Origin: Caldicellulosiruptor owensensis OL
GTDB taxonomy: Bacteria > Bacillota > Thermoanaerobacteria > Caldicellulosiruptorales > Caldicellulosiruptoraceae
Length of the DNA: 64,000 nucleotides
Direction of reading: 5' to 3'
Assembly (NCBI RefSeq): GCF_000166335.1
Contig: NC_014657.1
Location: 302,501-366,500, forward strand
Each line of letters opens with the position of its first letter. The stretch's first letter is position 1. Of the stretch, positions 29,223 through 38,509 are shown one piece after another. The translations under genes and the position numbers were made by a program. Below the pieces are notes generated by a model, which saw only the letters and a program-made list of their open reading frames with translations, was not told the origin of the DNA and ran no database searches.

Positions 29223-29662
29223 CAAAAGGTGTAATAAGAAGGATGACAGAAAAAGACATTGATATGGTACATGAAATAGAAATTTTGTCATTCTCTGTAC
29301 CATGGAGTAAAGAAAGTTTTATAGATGAGATTAAAAATAAAAATGCAATATACTATGTATATGAAGAGGATAGTAAAGTATGGGGATTTGCAGGGATGCA
29401 TCATATAGTAGATGAAGGACATATTACAAATATTGCTGTACATCCCCAAAAAAGAGGGCAGGGAATAGGGAGACTTTTACTTTCTGCCCTCATTTCGTAT
29501 GCAAAGGAAAATGGACTTGTTGGTCTTACGCTTGAGGTGAGAAGCAAAAATTATGTTGCTATCTCACTTTACAAAAGCTTAGGATTTATTCAGGAGGGTA
29601 TAAGAAAAAATTATTATTCCGACCCACCGGATGATGCTATAATTATGTGGTTGTGGTTATAA
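29219..29662 (+). CDS. rimI: Ribosomal-protein-alanine N-acetyltransferase RimI
   Basis: The 147-residue GNAT-fold enzyme carries motif A (ITNIAVHPQKRGQGIGRLLL) with the acetyl-CoA pyrophosphate loop, and the C-terminal VRSKNYVAISLYKSLGFIQE plus NYYSDPPDDAIIM, typical of RimI. RimI acetylates the N-terminal alanine of ribosomal protein S18. It is the last gene of the tsaE-tsaB-rimI set. Confidence 0.92.
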   Translation: MTKGVIRRMTEKDIDMVHEIEILSFSVPWSKESFIDEIKNKNAIYYVYEEDSKVWGFAGMHHIVDEGHITNIAVHPQKRGQGIGRLLLSALISYAKENGLVGLTLEVRSKNYVAISLYKSLGFIQEGIRKNYYSDPPDDAIIMWLWL

Positions 29663-29772
29663 ATTTATACTTAATACTTCTTCAATTTTTTTCATTATTT
29701 TTTGAGTAATTTGGAGGCATTCTTTTTTGCCCATTTGAATCCAGTCAATAAATTTTTTAGAATCTACCAAGA
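29650..29772 (-). pseudogene. Short remnant after the MNT gene, possibly of a HEPN partner
   Basis: Minus-strand reading just after the nucleotidyltransferase stop, in another frame, gives a TTG-initiated run of 37 residues (VDSKKFIDWIQMGKKECLQI, then TQKIMKKIEEVLSINL). It is helical and Lys/Glu-rich, resembling the last helix of HEPN proteins that usually accompany MNT genes, but it is too short to assign firmly. Confidence 0.3.
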
Positions 29773-30080
29773 AGACTCACTCCTGTTCTGTAGATTAAGT
29801 TAGCGAATGTGGCTTTGTCATCTTTTAACCTCTGCCACTCCTCTGGTGTGTATATTATTATATCGACGTCACTTGTGTAGTCAAGCTCTAAAAGCATTTT
29901 TTGCACAAGCTCTCTTTTATTATCTGTATCAATAATTATACAAAGGTCAATATCACTGTTTTTTCGGGCAGCTTTTTTAGCCAGCGAACCAAACAGAATA
30001 ATGTCATAAACAGAATATTTTTGCAAAATTTGTTCCTTCAAATATTCAACTTCCTCATATATTGTCATTTTCTTTTGCAT
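29757..30080 (-). CDS. MNT-type nucleotidyltransferase domain protein
   Basis: The protein of about 107 residues has the minimal nucleotidyltransferase signature GSLAKKAARKNSDIDLCIII (GS followed by SDIDL metal carboxylates) near residues 28-47 and a third carboxylate in SDVDIIIY. Such MNT proteins usually pair with a HEPN RNase as an antitoxin that AMPylates or otherwise modifies the toxin. No intact HEPN gene adjoins it. An upstream in-frame ATG at 30140 would add 20 residues; AGTTTTTATG context at 30080 (MQKKMTIYEEV) fits family N-termini better. Confidence 0.78.
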   Translation of the reverse strand: MQKKMTIYEEVEYLKEQILQKYSVYDIILFGSLAKKAARKNSDIDLCIIIDTDNKRELVQKMLLELDYTSDVDIIIYTPEEWQRLKDDKATFANLIYRTGVSLLGRF

Positions 30081-30136
30081 AAAAACTCTCCATATGAAAA
30101 TTTTTCTACTTTCAATTATATCACAACTTTTGCTAT

Positions 30137-31786
30137 TCAAAACCTTTTTGCAAGCTCCATAAATTGGTCTTTCGGAAGAGGTTTGCCAAACAAATACCCC
30201 TGTCCAAAATCACACTCAAAAGATTTTAGTATTTCAGCCTGCTGACTATCCTCAATACCCTCTGCCACAACTTTTAACTCTAAGATGTGAGAAAGGTCAA
30301 TTATACTTTTAGCTATTTTTTGTTCTTTTACATCCTTGTTCATATTTGCTATAAAACTTCTATCGATTTTAACAACGTCAATAGGAAGTTCTTTCAAATA
30401 GTTCAGAGAAGAATAACCTGAACCAAAATCATCAAGAAAAACTTTCATACCCTTTTCTTTCAAGGTTTTAAGTGACTTTATGGTATTTTGTGGATCTGCC
30501 ATTGCAACTGATTCGGTAATCTCTATTCCTAAATAAGCAGGATCAATATTTGAAGTTTCAATAGTATAAAGTACGTCATCAATAAAATTTGCGCTTGAAA
30601 ACTCTCTTAAGGATGTGTTAAAGGAGATATAAAAATTGTAATTTACCACTTCTCTTATGTTCTTCAAATCTGAAATGACCTTTGTCACTACCCATTTACC
30701 AATTTGAGTTATTAATCCTGTCTGTTCAGCAATTGGAATGAAAGACATAGGTGGTATAATACCTTTTTGTGGATGTATCCAGCGGATAAGTCCTTCTGCT
30801 CCACATAATTGTATTTTTTTAAGGTCCACAATTGGTTGATAATATAAAATAAACTGTTCTTCTTCTATAGCCTTTCTCAAATCTGATTCAAATTCCAGTC
30901 TTTGCTGAAGAATATTATCCATTTCCAGACTATAAAAACAGAAAGTGTTTTTGCCTTTTTCTTTAGCAATCTTTAAAGCTTTATCAGCGTTTGTCAGAAG
31001 CGATGTGCTATCTTGTCCGTCTGAAGGATATATAGCTATTCCCATGCTTGGTGTAATATAAAAATTATATTTCATTATTTCCCATGATGTAGAAAAAGAA
31101 TTAAAGATTTTATAGATGAAATAGTTCAGAATATTGAGATCAGGAAAGCTATAAACTACTATTCCAAATTCATCTCCTGTCAGTCTTGCCACAAAACCAT
31201 TAGTACCTATTGATTCTTTAAGTCTGTGCGCGATTTCTTTTAGAACAATATCACCAGTTGTATGACCAAGAGTATTATTTACCTTACCAAAATTGTCAAT
31301 ATCAATCAATATTAATGCAAACTGCTGGCCTTTTAAATTGGATTCTTTAATAGTCTTTTCAAGTGTAAGCATAAAATGATTTTTGTTTGGAAGACCTGTT
31401 AGCTGGTCAAAGTAAGCAAGCTCTTTTATCTTTTCCTGGTTTTTGACAAGTTTTTTATACTGGACAACAAGTTTTTCCTGTGTTTTAGAAAGTTCAGCAT
31501 TTGTTTTTTGAAGTTCCTCTAATGCATTTTGGAGATTATTTTCAGACAGGTAAAGAAAATAAATTTTTTTGCGAATCAGAAAATACAGAAAGCATGCAGT
31601 GACAAGTACAAAGAGCCAGCCTTTGATGACAGAAAAAATAGCAAAAAGATGTTTGTTTGCGAAAAGTTTGGTTGTCAGCATATCAGAAACCAAGATCCAA
31701 ACTGCGCTTACAACTGCATATATTATTGAGATTTTAGCTGCATAATTGTTGGCTTTACAGTTTAAATCTTTATTCTTCTCAGACAT
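30137..31786 (-). CDS. Membrane GGDEF-EAL protein, cyclic di-GMP turnover
   Basis: The ~549-residue protein has two N-terminal membrane helices (residues ~20-75) and a coiled-coil linker (ELQKTNAELSKTQEKLVVQY). A GGDEF domain follows at ~125-285 (FDQLTGLPNKNHF; active-site loop reads LTGDEFGIVV, so the first Gly is Thr), then an EAL domain to the end. The EAL signature reads AEGLIRWIHP (EGL instead of EAL), but other catalytic residues are present (IEITES, LDDFGSGYSSL, VVKIDRSF, VVAEGIE). It is most likely a phosphodiesterase with an inactive or regulatory GGDEF half (inference). The start is chosen at ATG 31786. Confidence 0.85.
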   Translation of the reverse strand: MSEKNKDLNCKANNYAAKISIIYAVVSAVWILVSDMLTTKLFANKHLFAIFSVIKGWLFVLVTACFLYFLIRKKIYFLYLSENNLQNALEELQKTNAELSKTQEKLVVQYKKLVKNQEKIKELAYFDQLTGLPNKNHFMLTLEKTIKESNLKGQQFALILIDIDNFGKVNNTLGHTTGDIVLKEIAHRLKESIGTNGFVARLTGDEFGIVVYSFPDLNILNYFIYKIFNSFSTSWEIMKYNFYITPSMGIAIYPSDGQDSTSLLTNADKALKIAKEKGKNTFCFYSLEMDNILQQRLEFESDLRKAIEEEQFILYYQPIVDLKKIQLCGAEGLIRWIHPQKGIIPPMSFIPIAEQTGLITQIGKWVVTKVISDLKNIREVVNYNFYISFNTSLREFSSANFIDDVLYTIETSNIDPAYLGIEITESVAMADPQNTIKSLKTLKEKGMKVFLDDFGSGYSSLNYLKELPIDVVKIDRSFIANMNKDVKEQKIAKSIIDLSHILELKVVAEGIEDSQQAEILKSFECDFGQGYLFGKPLPKDQFMELAKRF

Positions 31787-31972
31787 TTTGTTAATCACCA
31801 CAGAATCTGCAGGAAATTTTCTTCTCATATTTATACCCAGAAAAAAGAGACTAAAAACATCTTTTGCATATGTATTCTTAAGCTGAAATTTTCATTTTCA
31901 AAAAGGGTATAAATGATATATAATTTCTGCATATTGCATATCCTATTATTTAGAAAAAGACGGGTGGTTTTA

Positions 31973-34450
31973 ATGATAGTGAGAGCATATATAGATGATT
32001 TTAGCGAAATAGTAGTTGTGTTGTCCCGGATGGTGCATTCTATAAAGAAAGAAGACTTTAAAGTATTTTTGAATGAAGAAGAAATAGACATAGAAAGAAT
32101 AGACAAGATAATTCCTCACTCCGACAATCCTTTTGAAGCAGAAATGAGAGGCTATGAGATTTGCGAGCAAAAAGGAAAGATTAGGTTTGTTTTAAAAGAA
32201 GGGCATTTTGACTATCACCGAAAACCGCTCAGAAAACCAGTATTTGTAATTGGTGAGATGAATAACTGGCAGATTTCACCAGAGTGGGAAATGACATATT
32301 CAAAACTGCGCGGGAGATATGAGCTAATAAAAGACCTAAAGGATATAAAAATAGGGCAAAAATTTAAATTTGCAGAGGGTGCAAATCAAAAACTTTGGTA
32401 TCCACCTGGATTTGGAAATGACATTGTAATATCCGAATACTTTGATAGAGAAAACGCTTTTTCAAATATGATAAGAATTGTTACTTCAAAAAGGCTTTTA
32501 CCAAATTTGAAGTACAAGGTTGTTTATAAAACAGAACACATTTGGGCAAGGCCGCGAGAAATTCTAACAAGACCAGAGTTTTTTTATCCATATGAGCTTG
32601 GTTTTAAATATGAACCGTATGGTACTTACTTTAAACTCTGGGCACCTTCGGCATATAAAGTTAAAGTAAAAATATTTGATGAGAGCGAAAATTTCAGGTT
32701 TGAAAAAGAAATGGCTCGAGAAGAAAACGGGGTATGGAATATTTATCTCACTGGTAACTTGAAAAACCATTATTATCTTTATGAGGTTTGGCATTACAAC
32801 TATGATGAGGATGAAGGATTTATTGTGTACGAAGTTCCTGATCCTTATTCAAAAGCTTCTTCATCAAATTCTCAAAAATCTTTTATATTTGACCCGGCAG
32901 ACACGCAAATTGAAGGATGGCATCACGATGAGTACGTCAAAACCATAGAAAAACAACAAGATGCCATAATATATGAAATGCATGTAAGAGACTTTACAAT
33001 TGATGAAACTTCAGGTATAGATGATAAATTGAGAGGGAAGTTTCTGGGTCTTTGTCAGCAGAGCTACTACAAAGAAAGATTTTCAACAGGTCTTTTACAC
33101 CTTAAAGAACTTGGAATTACTCACATTCATCTTCTTCCTATTTCTGACTTTGGAAGCGTTGATGATAAAAATCCTGATAAAAAATACAACTGGGGGTACG
33201 ATCCTGTTTTGTATCAGTGCCCGGAGTACTGGTATTCCACAAAAAGCGGAGGTATTGAGGCTTTAAAGGAACTCAAGATTATGATAAAAACTTTACACCA
33301 AAACGGTATTGGAGTTGTGATGGATGTTGTGTTTAATCACACATACCATATAAAGGGTGGTAGGTTTTCTATCTTTGACAAGGTTGTTCCGGGGTATTTT
33401 TATCGCGTAGATGATTACGGCGAGTATTCGAATGCAACAGGGTGTGGAAATGAAATTGCAACAGAAAAACCAATGGTTCGAAAGTTTATACTTGATACCA
33501 TAATATACTGGACAGAAGAATTTCATATAGATGGTTTCAGGTTTGATCTCATGGGGCTTATTGATACTCAAACTATGAGAACAATTGCCAGAGAGGTTCG
33601 CAAGAGAAACCCAAAAGCTCTTATTTATGGTGAAGGCTGGGTGATGGGAGATAGTTTATGTCTTGTGGAGGAAAGAGCAACAATTGAATCAAGTGCACAT
33701 AAGGGATATTCCATTGGACTTTTCAATGATAGAATAAGGGATAGCATAAGGGGAGACCTTGATGGGTTTAGAACTGGCTATATGCATGGGAATCTTTCGG
33801 ATGTTGAAAGATTAAAACAGGGTATAAAGGCAGCTATTGACGATTTTGCCAAAGAACCTGACGAATGTGTTAACTATGTTTCCTGCCATGATAATTTAAC
33901 TCTTTTTGATAAAGCACAGAAAACTATGGTTGGTGAAGATATATTCTGGATTGACCGGGCATGCCGCTTAGCAAATGCAATCATCTTAACATCTCAGGGC
34001 ATTGCGTTTTTGCATGGTGGAGTTGAGTTCAATAGAAGCAAAGGAGGGCACCCGAACACATACAACGCAGGGGATAGCATAAACAAGATTGACTGGAGTT
34101 TAAAAGAAAAGTTCTATGACACATTTAAGTTTTATTGTGACCTTATAAAACTGAGGAAAGAGCATTTAGCGTTCAGGATGCGGTCATCTGGTGAGATAAG
34201 AAAATATCTAAAATTCGTACCAGCACCTGATGGCATTGTAGCATTTTTGATTTCTTATCCCCGTGACAACTGGAAAAAGATTGTTGTTGCTTATAATCCT
34301 TTCAAGGAGAAAAAGGTTATTGCGCTTCCTGATGGAATATGGAACATAAAGGCAAATGATGGAGTGATATTTTCGGAAGAAAATGAACAAGTAGCAATTG
34401 GAAGTTTTGAAATTTCACCGGTAAGCCTTTTTATTGCATATCAAAAGTAA
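31973..34450 (+). CDS. pulA: Type I pullulanase (GH13_14)
   Basis: The 825-residue debranching enzyme hydrolyses alpha-1,6 linkages of pullulan and branched starch. No signal peptide is seen, so it is probably intracellular. N-terminal carbohydrate-binding-like domains precede a CBM48-type segment (YGTYFKLWAPSAYKVKVKIF). The catalytic barrel follows with the pullulanase hallmark YNWGYDP, DVVFNHTY, the nucleophile region GFRFDLMGLID, acid/base in IYGEGWVMGD, and VSCHDNLTLFD. A C-terminal beta domain ends the protein. ATG 31973 follows GGGTGG; the ATG at 31913 is too far upstream. Confidence 0.93.
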   Translation: MIVRAYIDDFSEIVVVLSRMVHSIKKEDFKVFLNEEEIDIERIDKIIPHSDNPFEAEMRGYEICEQKGKIRFVLKEGHFDYHRKPLRKPVFVIGEMNNWQISPEWEMTYSKLRGRYELIKDLKDIKIGQKFKFAEGANQKLWYPPGFGNDIVISEYFDRENAFSNMIRIVTSKRLLPNLKYKVVYKTEHIWARPREILTRPEFFYPYELGFKYEPYGTYFKLWAPSAYKVKVKIFDESENFRFEKEMAREENGVWNIYLTGNLKNHYYLYEVWHYNYDEDEGFIVYEVPDPYSKASSSNSQKSFIFDPADTQIEGWHHDEYVKTIEKQQDAIIYEMHVRDFTIDETSGIDDKLRGKFLGLCQQSYYKERFSTGLLHLKELGITHIHLLPISDFGSVDDKNPDKKYNWGYDPVLYQCPEYWYSTKSGGIEALKELKIMIKTLHQNGIGVVMDVVFNHTYHIKGGRFSIFDKVVPGYFYRVDDYGEYSNATGCGNEIATEKPMVRKFILDTIIYWTEEFHIDGFRFDLMGLIDTQTMRTIAREVRKRNPKALIYGEGWVMGDSLCLVEERATIESSAHKGYSIGLFNDRIRDSIRGDLDGFRTGYMHGNLSDVERLKQGIKAAIDDFAKEPDECVNYVSCHDNLTLFDKAQKTMVGEDIFWIDRACRLANAIILTSQGIAFLHGGVEFNRSKGGHPNTYNAGDSINKIDWSLKEKFYDTFKFYCDLIKLRKEHLAFRMRSSGEIRKYLKFVPAPDGIVAFLISYPRDNWKKIVVAYNPFKEKKVIALPDGIWNIKANDGVIFSEENEQVAIGSFEISPVSLFIAYQK

Positions 34451-34477
34451 AGTTTTTTGTTATTCAGAAAGGCTTTA

Positions 34478-34526
34478 GCCGCAGGGTTTAATAGCAAAAA
34501 TAAGATTTACCTGCGGCGTTTTTATT
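34478..34526. terminator. Bidirectional terminator between pulA and DUF58 gene
   Basis: GCCGCAGG at 34478-34485 pairs with CCTGCGGC at 34510-34517, followed by GTTTTTATTT on the plus strand. The convergent DUF58 gene ends at 34526, so the hairpin may serve both. Confidence 0.8.
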
Positions 34527-35674
34527 TAGCTAACTTTTGTGCTTTCAAGAAGCTGTTGCTTTGCTAAAAAAATTCTTATGTTTTCTGATTCTAAATTTAA
34601 ATGTTTTTCATCATACTCAAGCAAGATAATTGTAAACTTAACTCCCAGTGAAGAATAAAGAAGAATTGAATCTTCCATCTCTTTGTTTATGAAAGAAGTT
34701 ATAACAAATAGCTCGCGGAAACTATAATTTCTCAAAACTTCAAAGAGCAAAGCTTCAAAGTACTCATTTACCTGAATTTTAATATGCGCTAAGGTTTCAA
34801 GAATTTTTAAAAGCTGATTTGAATCCTGTGACGGCAATAAAATCTCTAACGGTTGCAGAGTTTCTTCATCTACACCATTACAAACAAAGCCTACTGGAAC
34901 ATGGGAATCTAAACATTCTTTTGCCAAACTGGCTGCAATCTTTATTCCAAACTCAATTGCGTTTTTGTTAAAAACCTCTTTTCTTTCATACTCTGAACTC
35001 TGGACATTCAAAAGTATCAAAGCATCACCTGATGAGGTGTATTCGTACTTATTTACCATCAAAGTATTGTACTTTGCAGTTGCGTTCCAGTTTATTCTAT
35101 TAAAAGAGTCATATGACTGATATTCTCTTATTCCTGCAAAGTAGAATATATCTTCATAGTAATGTCTTTTTACCACAACCTCACCTGAGAGGCTTGAGCG
35201 GGGCAGAAGATGTTTTTTCAGGTCCAAAAATGCAGGGTAAATTGTAATATTGGAATTTACATAGTAACACCTGTCATCTGTTGAAAGACCGAAAAGGTCT
35301 CCTGTGACAAGATAGATTTTATCAAGCTTATAAAATCCTCTTTTTGTTGCAACAAATCTATGCCGCCTTATTATTTGCTGGTAAGGTAGAAGAAAGAAAA
35401 TGCTGATGTACCTTAGCTTATCTCCCACTACATAATTTTTCGCGTTTTCCATGAAAAAGGATGCTGATACTTCAAATTCAGATTTTACCCATGGAAGTGG
35501 CATGAGTTTGCCATTGTAAATTCTTTCAATAATATGAATTTCGTCACCTTCGGTTTTTTTGCTTTCTTCAAAGTAAATTTCATATTCTACGTTTTTTAGT
35601 CCAAACTTTTTGGTTATAAAAAAGTTTATAGCAAATAGCAGAGAACATATTATAAACAGCCAGAATGTTTCCAT
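34526..35674 (-). CDS. DUF58 domain-containing membrane protein
   Basis: The ~382-residue protein has an N-terminal hydrophobic segment (LFIICSLLFAINFFIT) and the DUF58 signature GIREYQSYDSFNRINWNATA followed by LMVNKYEYTSSGDALILL. DUF58 proteins have a von Willebrand A-like fold and usually sit beside MoxR ATPase and transglutaminase genes; neither is adjacent here, so this is a lone copy. The role is unknown, perhaps in envelope protein assembly. I prefer ATG 35674 (METFWLF) over the upstream ATG 35689. Confidence 0.8.
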   Translation of the reverse strand: METFWLFIICSLLFAINFFITKKFGLKNVEYEIYFEESKKTEGDEIHIIERIYNGKLMPLPWVKSEFEVSASFFMENAKNYVVGDKLRYISIFFLLPYQQIIRRHRFVATKRGFYKLDKIYLVTGDLFGLSTDDRCYYVNSNITIYPAFLDLKKHLLPRSSLSGEVVVKRHYYEDIFYFAGIREYQSYDSFNRINWNATAKYNTLMVNKYEYTSSGDALILLNVQSSEYERKEVFNKNAIEFGIKIAASLAKECLDSHVPVGFVCNGVDEETLQPLEILLPSQDSNQLLKILETLAHIKIQVNEYFEALLFEVLRNYSFRELFVITSFINKEMEDSILLYSSLGVKFTIILLEYDEKHLNLESENIRIFLAKQQLLESTKVS

Positions 35675-35770
35675 ACAAATTAACCTCAAGCTTTTTTACT
35701 TTTATTATATCTTAAATATTCGAATATTAAAACTTAAATTTTAGATTATTTTGTTCTTAGTGTAAAATAT

Positions 35771-37366
35771 TTATAGGACTTGAGATGGGAAAAATGCTCC
35801 CTCCTCTTGGGAAAAATGAGAGAATGATATAAAATAATGAGCAAAAAAAGAAGAAGAAAACTGAAAGGAAAAACAAACCAAAGGAGGGAGCAAAATGTTT
35901 GATAATATTATAACAAAAATAGAGGAACTTTTAAATAGATTTGGAGAAGGGATAGTGGAGATATTAAGAGGTGAGAAAGATATAGCGATGTATTCAATGG
36001 AATTGAAGGAGAAGATGGATGAGATAGGGAAGGAGATGATAAAAGAGGCATGCGGGCTTGTAGATGAGATTGTAAGGAATGAAAAGAAGAGGAAGGCAAG
36101 GTATGAGGTTGTAAGGAAAGATAAGAGGAGCATAAAGACAATATTTGGAGATGTGGAATATATAAGGACGTACTACAAGAATAAAGAAGAGGGAGGGTAT
36201 GTGTATTTAGCAGATGAAATTTTGGGGATAGAGAAATACCAAAGAATAGACAAAGCAGTCAAAGCAGCAATAGTTGAGAAAGTAGTGGAAATATCATATG
36301 AAAAAGCAGCCAAAGAAGTATTAGGAGAAGAGAAAATGACAAGACAAAGTGTAATGAATATTTTGAGGAGGATAGAGGCAGCTCAGTTAGATAGAATCGA
36401 GCATAATAAAAAAGGAGTTGCAGGCAGTAAAAAAGTGGTAAAAGAACTTTATATAGAGGCAGATGAAGATCATATTTCGTTACAAAACGGAGAAGGGAAG
36501 ATAGCGAAGCTTGCGTACATAAATGAGGGATATAAAGAAGAGAAAGGGATTGTCAAAAGAAAGGAATTAAAAGGGGTGCATTATTTTAGCAGTATTAAAG
36601 AGAGACCAGAAGATTTTTGGTCAAAAGTAAGTGAATATATAGAGGAGCACTATGAAACGGAGAAGATAGAGAAGATATATTTGTTAGGGGATGGAGCGGC
36701 ATGGATAAAGGAAGGGCTTGAATGGATAGTGGGTGCAGAATTTGTATTAGACAGGTTTCATCTAATGAGAGAGGTAATCAAAATAAGCGGTGGAGATAAG
36801 AATATTTTTGCTGGGATAGTAGAAGCATTGAGGGATAAGGATAGAGAGAAGTTTGAGGGATTGGTAGCTAAAGCGATGGAAAAGGCTGGAGAGGACAAAA
36901 GAGCGTTGAAGAGGATAAATGAAAGTAGGAGATATATAGCCAATCATTGGGATAATATAGTATTAGAGTTAGATAATAGGATTATAAAAGGATGTAGTGC
37001 AGAAGGGCATGTAAGCCACGTATTAGCAGATAGGATGAGTTCAAGACCAAGAGGATGGAGCGAACAAGGAGCAGAAGTGATGGTAAAGTTATTGAGCTTG
37101 AAGTATAATGGTGTAAACTTGAAAGAAGCATATTTAAAAGAGATTTGTGGCAAGGAAGAGAAAGAAGAAAAAATATTGAAAGAAATTGTGAGAAAAAATG
37201 TTAAGAAGATAAGGAAACAGATTGAGGAGACGAGGAATAATGTGCCAATTTTAGCAAGAGGAAAAGTTGATTTGACGTTTAGAGTACTGAAAGGCCTAAG
37301 TACTGGAGATTTCTTAAATGCAGTCGTATTTTAATAAAAAATTTCCCTACAAACTCTTGACACTAT
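35771..37366 (+). mobile_element. ISLre2-type insertion sequence
   Basis: An intact element carrying one transposase. Putative imperfect ends are ATAGGACTTGAGATGGGAAA at the left and the reverse complement of AATTTCCCTACAAACTCTTG...CACTAT at the right (about 37341-37366). Exact ends and target duplication are estimates. Confidence 0.7.
35895..37334 (+). CDS. ISLre2 family transposase
   Basis: The 479-residue protein matches the ISLre2 family (UPF0236-type). It has an N-terminal helical part, TIFGDVEYIRTYYKNKE and KAAKEVLGEEKMTRQSVMNI, then an RNase H-like core (LYIEADEDHISLQNGEGKIA, IYLLGDGAAWIKEGLEWI, FVLDRFHLMREVIKISGGDK) and a C-terminal SSRPRGWSEQGAEVM segment. Candidate catalytic acids are in EADEDH, GDGA and later helices. 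The gene is uninterrupted with an AAAGGAGGGAGC ribosome site, so it may be active. Confidence 0.9.
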   Translation: MFDNIITKIEELLNRFGEGIVEILRGEKDIAMYSMELKEKMDEIGKEMIKEACGLVDEIVRNEKKRKARYEVVRKDKRSIKTIFGDVEYIRTYYKNKEEGGYVYLADEILGIEKYQRIDKAVKAAIVEKVVEISYEKAAKEVLGEEKMTRQSVMNILRRIEAAQLDRIEHNKKGVAGSKKVVKELYIEADEDHISLQNGEGKIAKLAYINEGYKEEKGIVKRKELKGVHYFSSIKERPEDFWSKVSEYIEEHYETEKIEKIYLLGDGAAWIKEGLEWIVGAEFVLDRFHLMREVIKISGGDKNIFAGIVEALRDKDREKFEGLVAKAMEKAGEDKRALKRINESRRYIANHWDNIVLELDNRIIKGCSAEGHVSHVLADRMSSRPRGWSEQGAEVMVKLLSLKYNGVNLKEAYLKEICGKEEKEEKILKEIVRKNVKKIRKQIEETRNNVPILARGKVDLTFRVLKGLSTGDFLNAVVF

Positions 37367-37474
37367 CATTTTGTTTTAGCTTCTTGACTTTTTGCCATGC
37401 AAAACGATAAAATTAAGGTGATAAATTTAGTTTGTTCACAGGATTTTATATGAATATATTGCAAGTTTTCTATT

Positions 37475-37503
37475 TTGACAACCTCAAAAATTTATGATAT
37501 AAT
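37475..37503 (+). promoter_or_regulatory. Promoter of tRNA-Leu
   Basis: TTGACA at 37475-37480 and TATAAT at 37498-37503 are spaced by exactly 17 nt, a consensus vegetative promoter, about 32 nt before the tRNA. Confidence 0.88.
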
Positions 37504-37534
37504 CTATCTTGCTTGAAAATTCAAAGGAAAATGT

Positions 37535-37621
37535 GCCGAAGTGGTGGAACTGGCAGACGCGCTGGACTCAAAATCCAGTGGCCGCGAGGCCGTGCGGGTT
37601 CGACTCCCGCCTTCGGCACCA
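37535..37621 (+). tRNA. tRNA-Leu (anticodon CAA)
   Basis: An 87-nt class II tRNA. The acceptor stem GCCGAAG pairs with CTTCGGC, followed by discriminator A and encoded CCA. The anticodon stem CTGGA/TCCAG encloses loop CTCAAAA, giving anticodon CAA. A long variable arm (GGCCGCGAGGCC) and the T-loop GTTCGACTC are present. Confidence 0.96.
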
Positions 37622-37640
37622 TAATAGGTTTTGAATATAG

Positions 37641-37690
37641 CCCCTTTTTTAAACCTCTACGGGTTTCAATAAAAAGGGGTTTTTTATTTT
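37641..37690 (+). terminator. Terminator of the tRNA-Leu transcript
   Basis: CCCCTTTTT at 37641-37649 pairs with AAAAAGGGG at 37671-37679, with an inner AAACC/GGTTT stem, and is followed by TTTTTTATTTT. Confidence 0.8.
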
Positions 37691-37759
37691 GCTGTTTTTA
37701 AAGAATAAAAAATGGGTAAAAAAAAGACAGGATGGTACTTAAAGATGGGAGAACATTTA

Positions 37760-38509
37760 ATGATAGTTAAAAATATATTGATTGCGGATGAAAATGAGTA
37801 TGAAAGAAGAGCTATTATAGAGAGATTTGAAAATTCTTTTGATCCGACACATCGCTATGTCTTTTTTGAAGCTATTGACGGTGAGGAAGCTTTAAACAAG
37901 ATTGGTGAGAATAATATTCATATTGCTATAATAGATACAAATTTATCTAAAATAAATGGCTTTGAAGTTTTGAAAACTATTAAGAGAAGCCCTGTTAAAG
38001 CTCACATTCCAGTAATTTTGCTAAGTAGCAATATTCACCGTGCAACAAGATTGAAGGCATATGAACTTGGTGCTGTTGGAATCATACCAAAGCCGTTTTC
38101 AACTTTGGAGGTATTCAATATAGTTAAATCACTTTTGTACACCCAGGATGAATATTTACATATTCATGAGGTTATGCATATTATTTCTTTTTTAGAACAG
38201 ATGTCAGATAAGCAAGTCATTGTTGTTCCCAAAATTGTAGATGAGTTTTTGTCAGAATATTTTACTTCATACAAATTTTTGGCTGTGAATGCTTCAACTG
38301 GAGAGCCGCTTTATAACAGAGATTTTGATGAAGACGAGATTAGAGAGATTTTAACTTGTTTGAAAAATGGGCAAGATGCCTATTTGACTATAAAGATTAA
38401 TATTAAAGGCGAAATTTATTATTTTATATTTAAGATTTTTAGCGATAATAAAAGATTTATACTTTTAAAAAAAGTTTTAGACTTTTGGAGTGAATTAAAT
38501 GATAGATAA
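37760..38509 (+). CDS. Response regulator with receiver domain and unknown output domain
   Basis: The ~249-residue protein begins with a CheY-like receiver: acidic pair in ILIADENE, the phospho-acceptor Asp in HIAIIDTNLSKINGFEV, Ser in ILLSSN, and the invariant Lys in IIPKPFS. The remaining ~120 residues (from LLYTQDEYLHIHEVMHI) match no DNA-binding domain I recognise, so output may be protein interaction. ATG 37760 follows GGGAGAA at a good distance; upstream ATGs at 37712 and 37745 lack one. The stop overlaps the next gene by 11 nt. Confidence 0.8.
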   Translation: MIVKNILIADENEYERRAIIERFENSFDPTHRYVFFEAIDGEEALNKIGENNIHIAIIDTNLSKINGFEVLKTIKRSPVKAHIPVILLSSNIHRATRLKAYELGAVGIIPKPFSTLEVFNIVKSLLYTQDEYLHIHEVMHIISFLEQMSDKQVIVVPKIVDEFLSEYFTSYKFLAVNASTGEPLYNRDFDEDEIREILTCLKNGQDAYLTIKINIKGEIYYFIFKIFSDNKRFILLKKVLDFWSELNDR

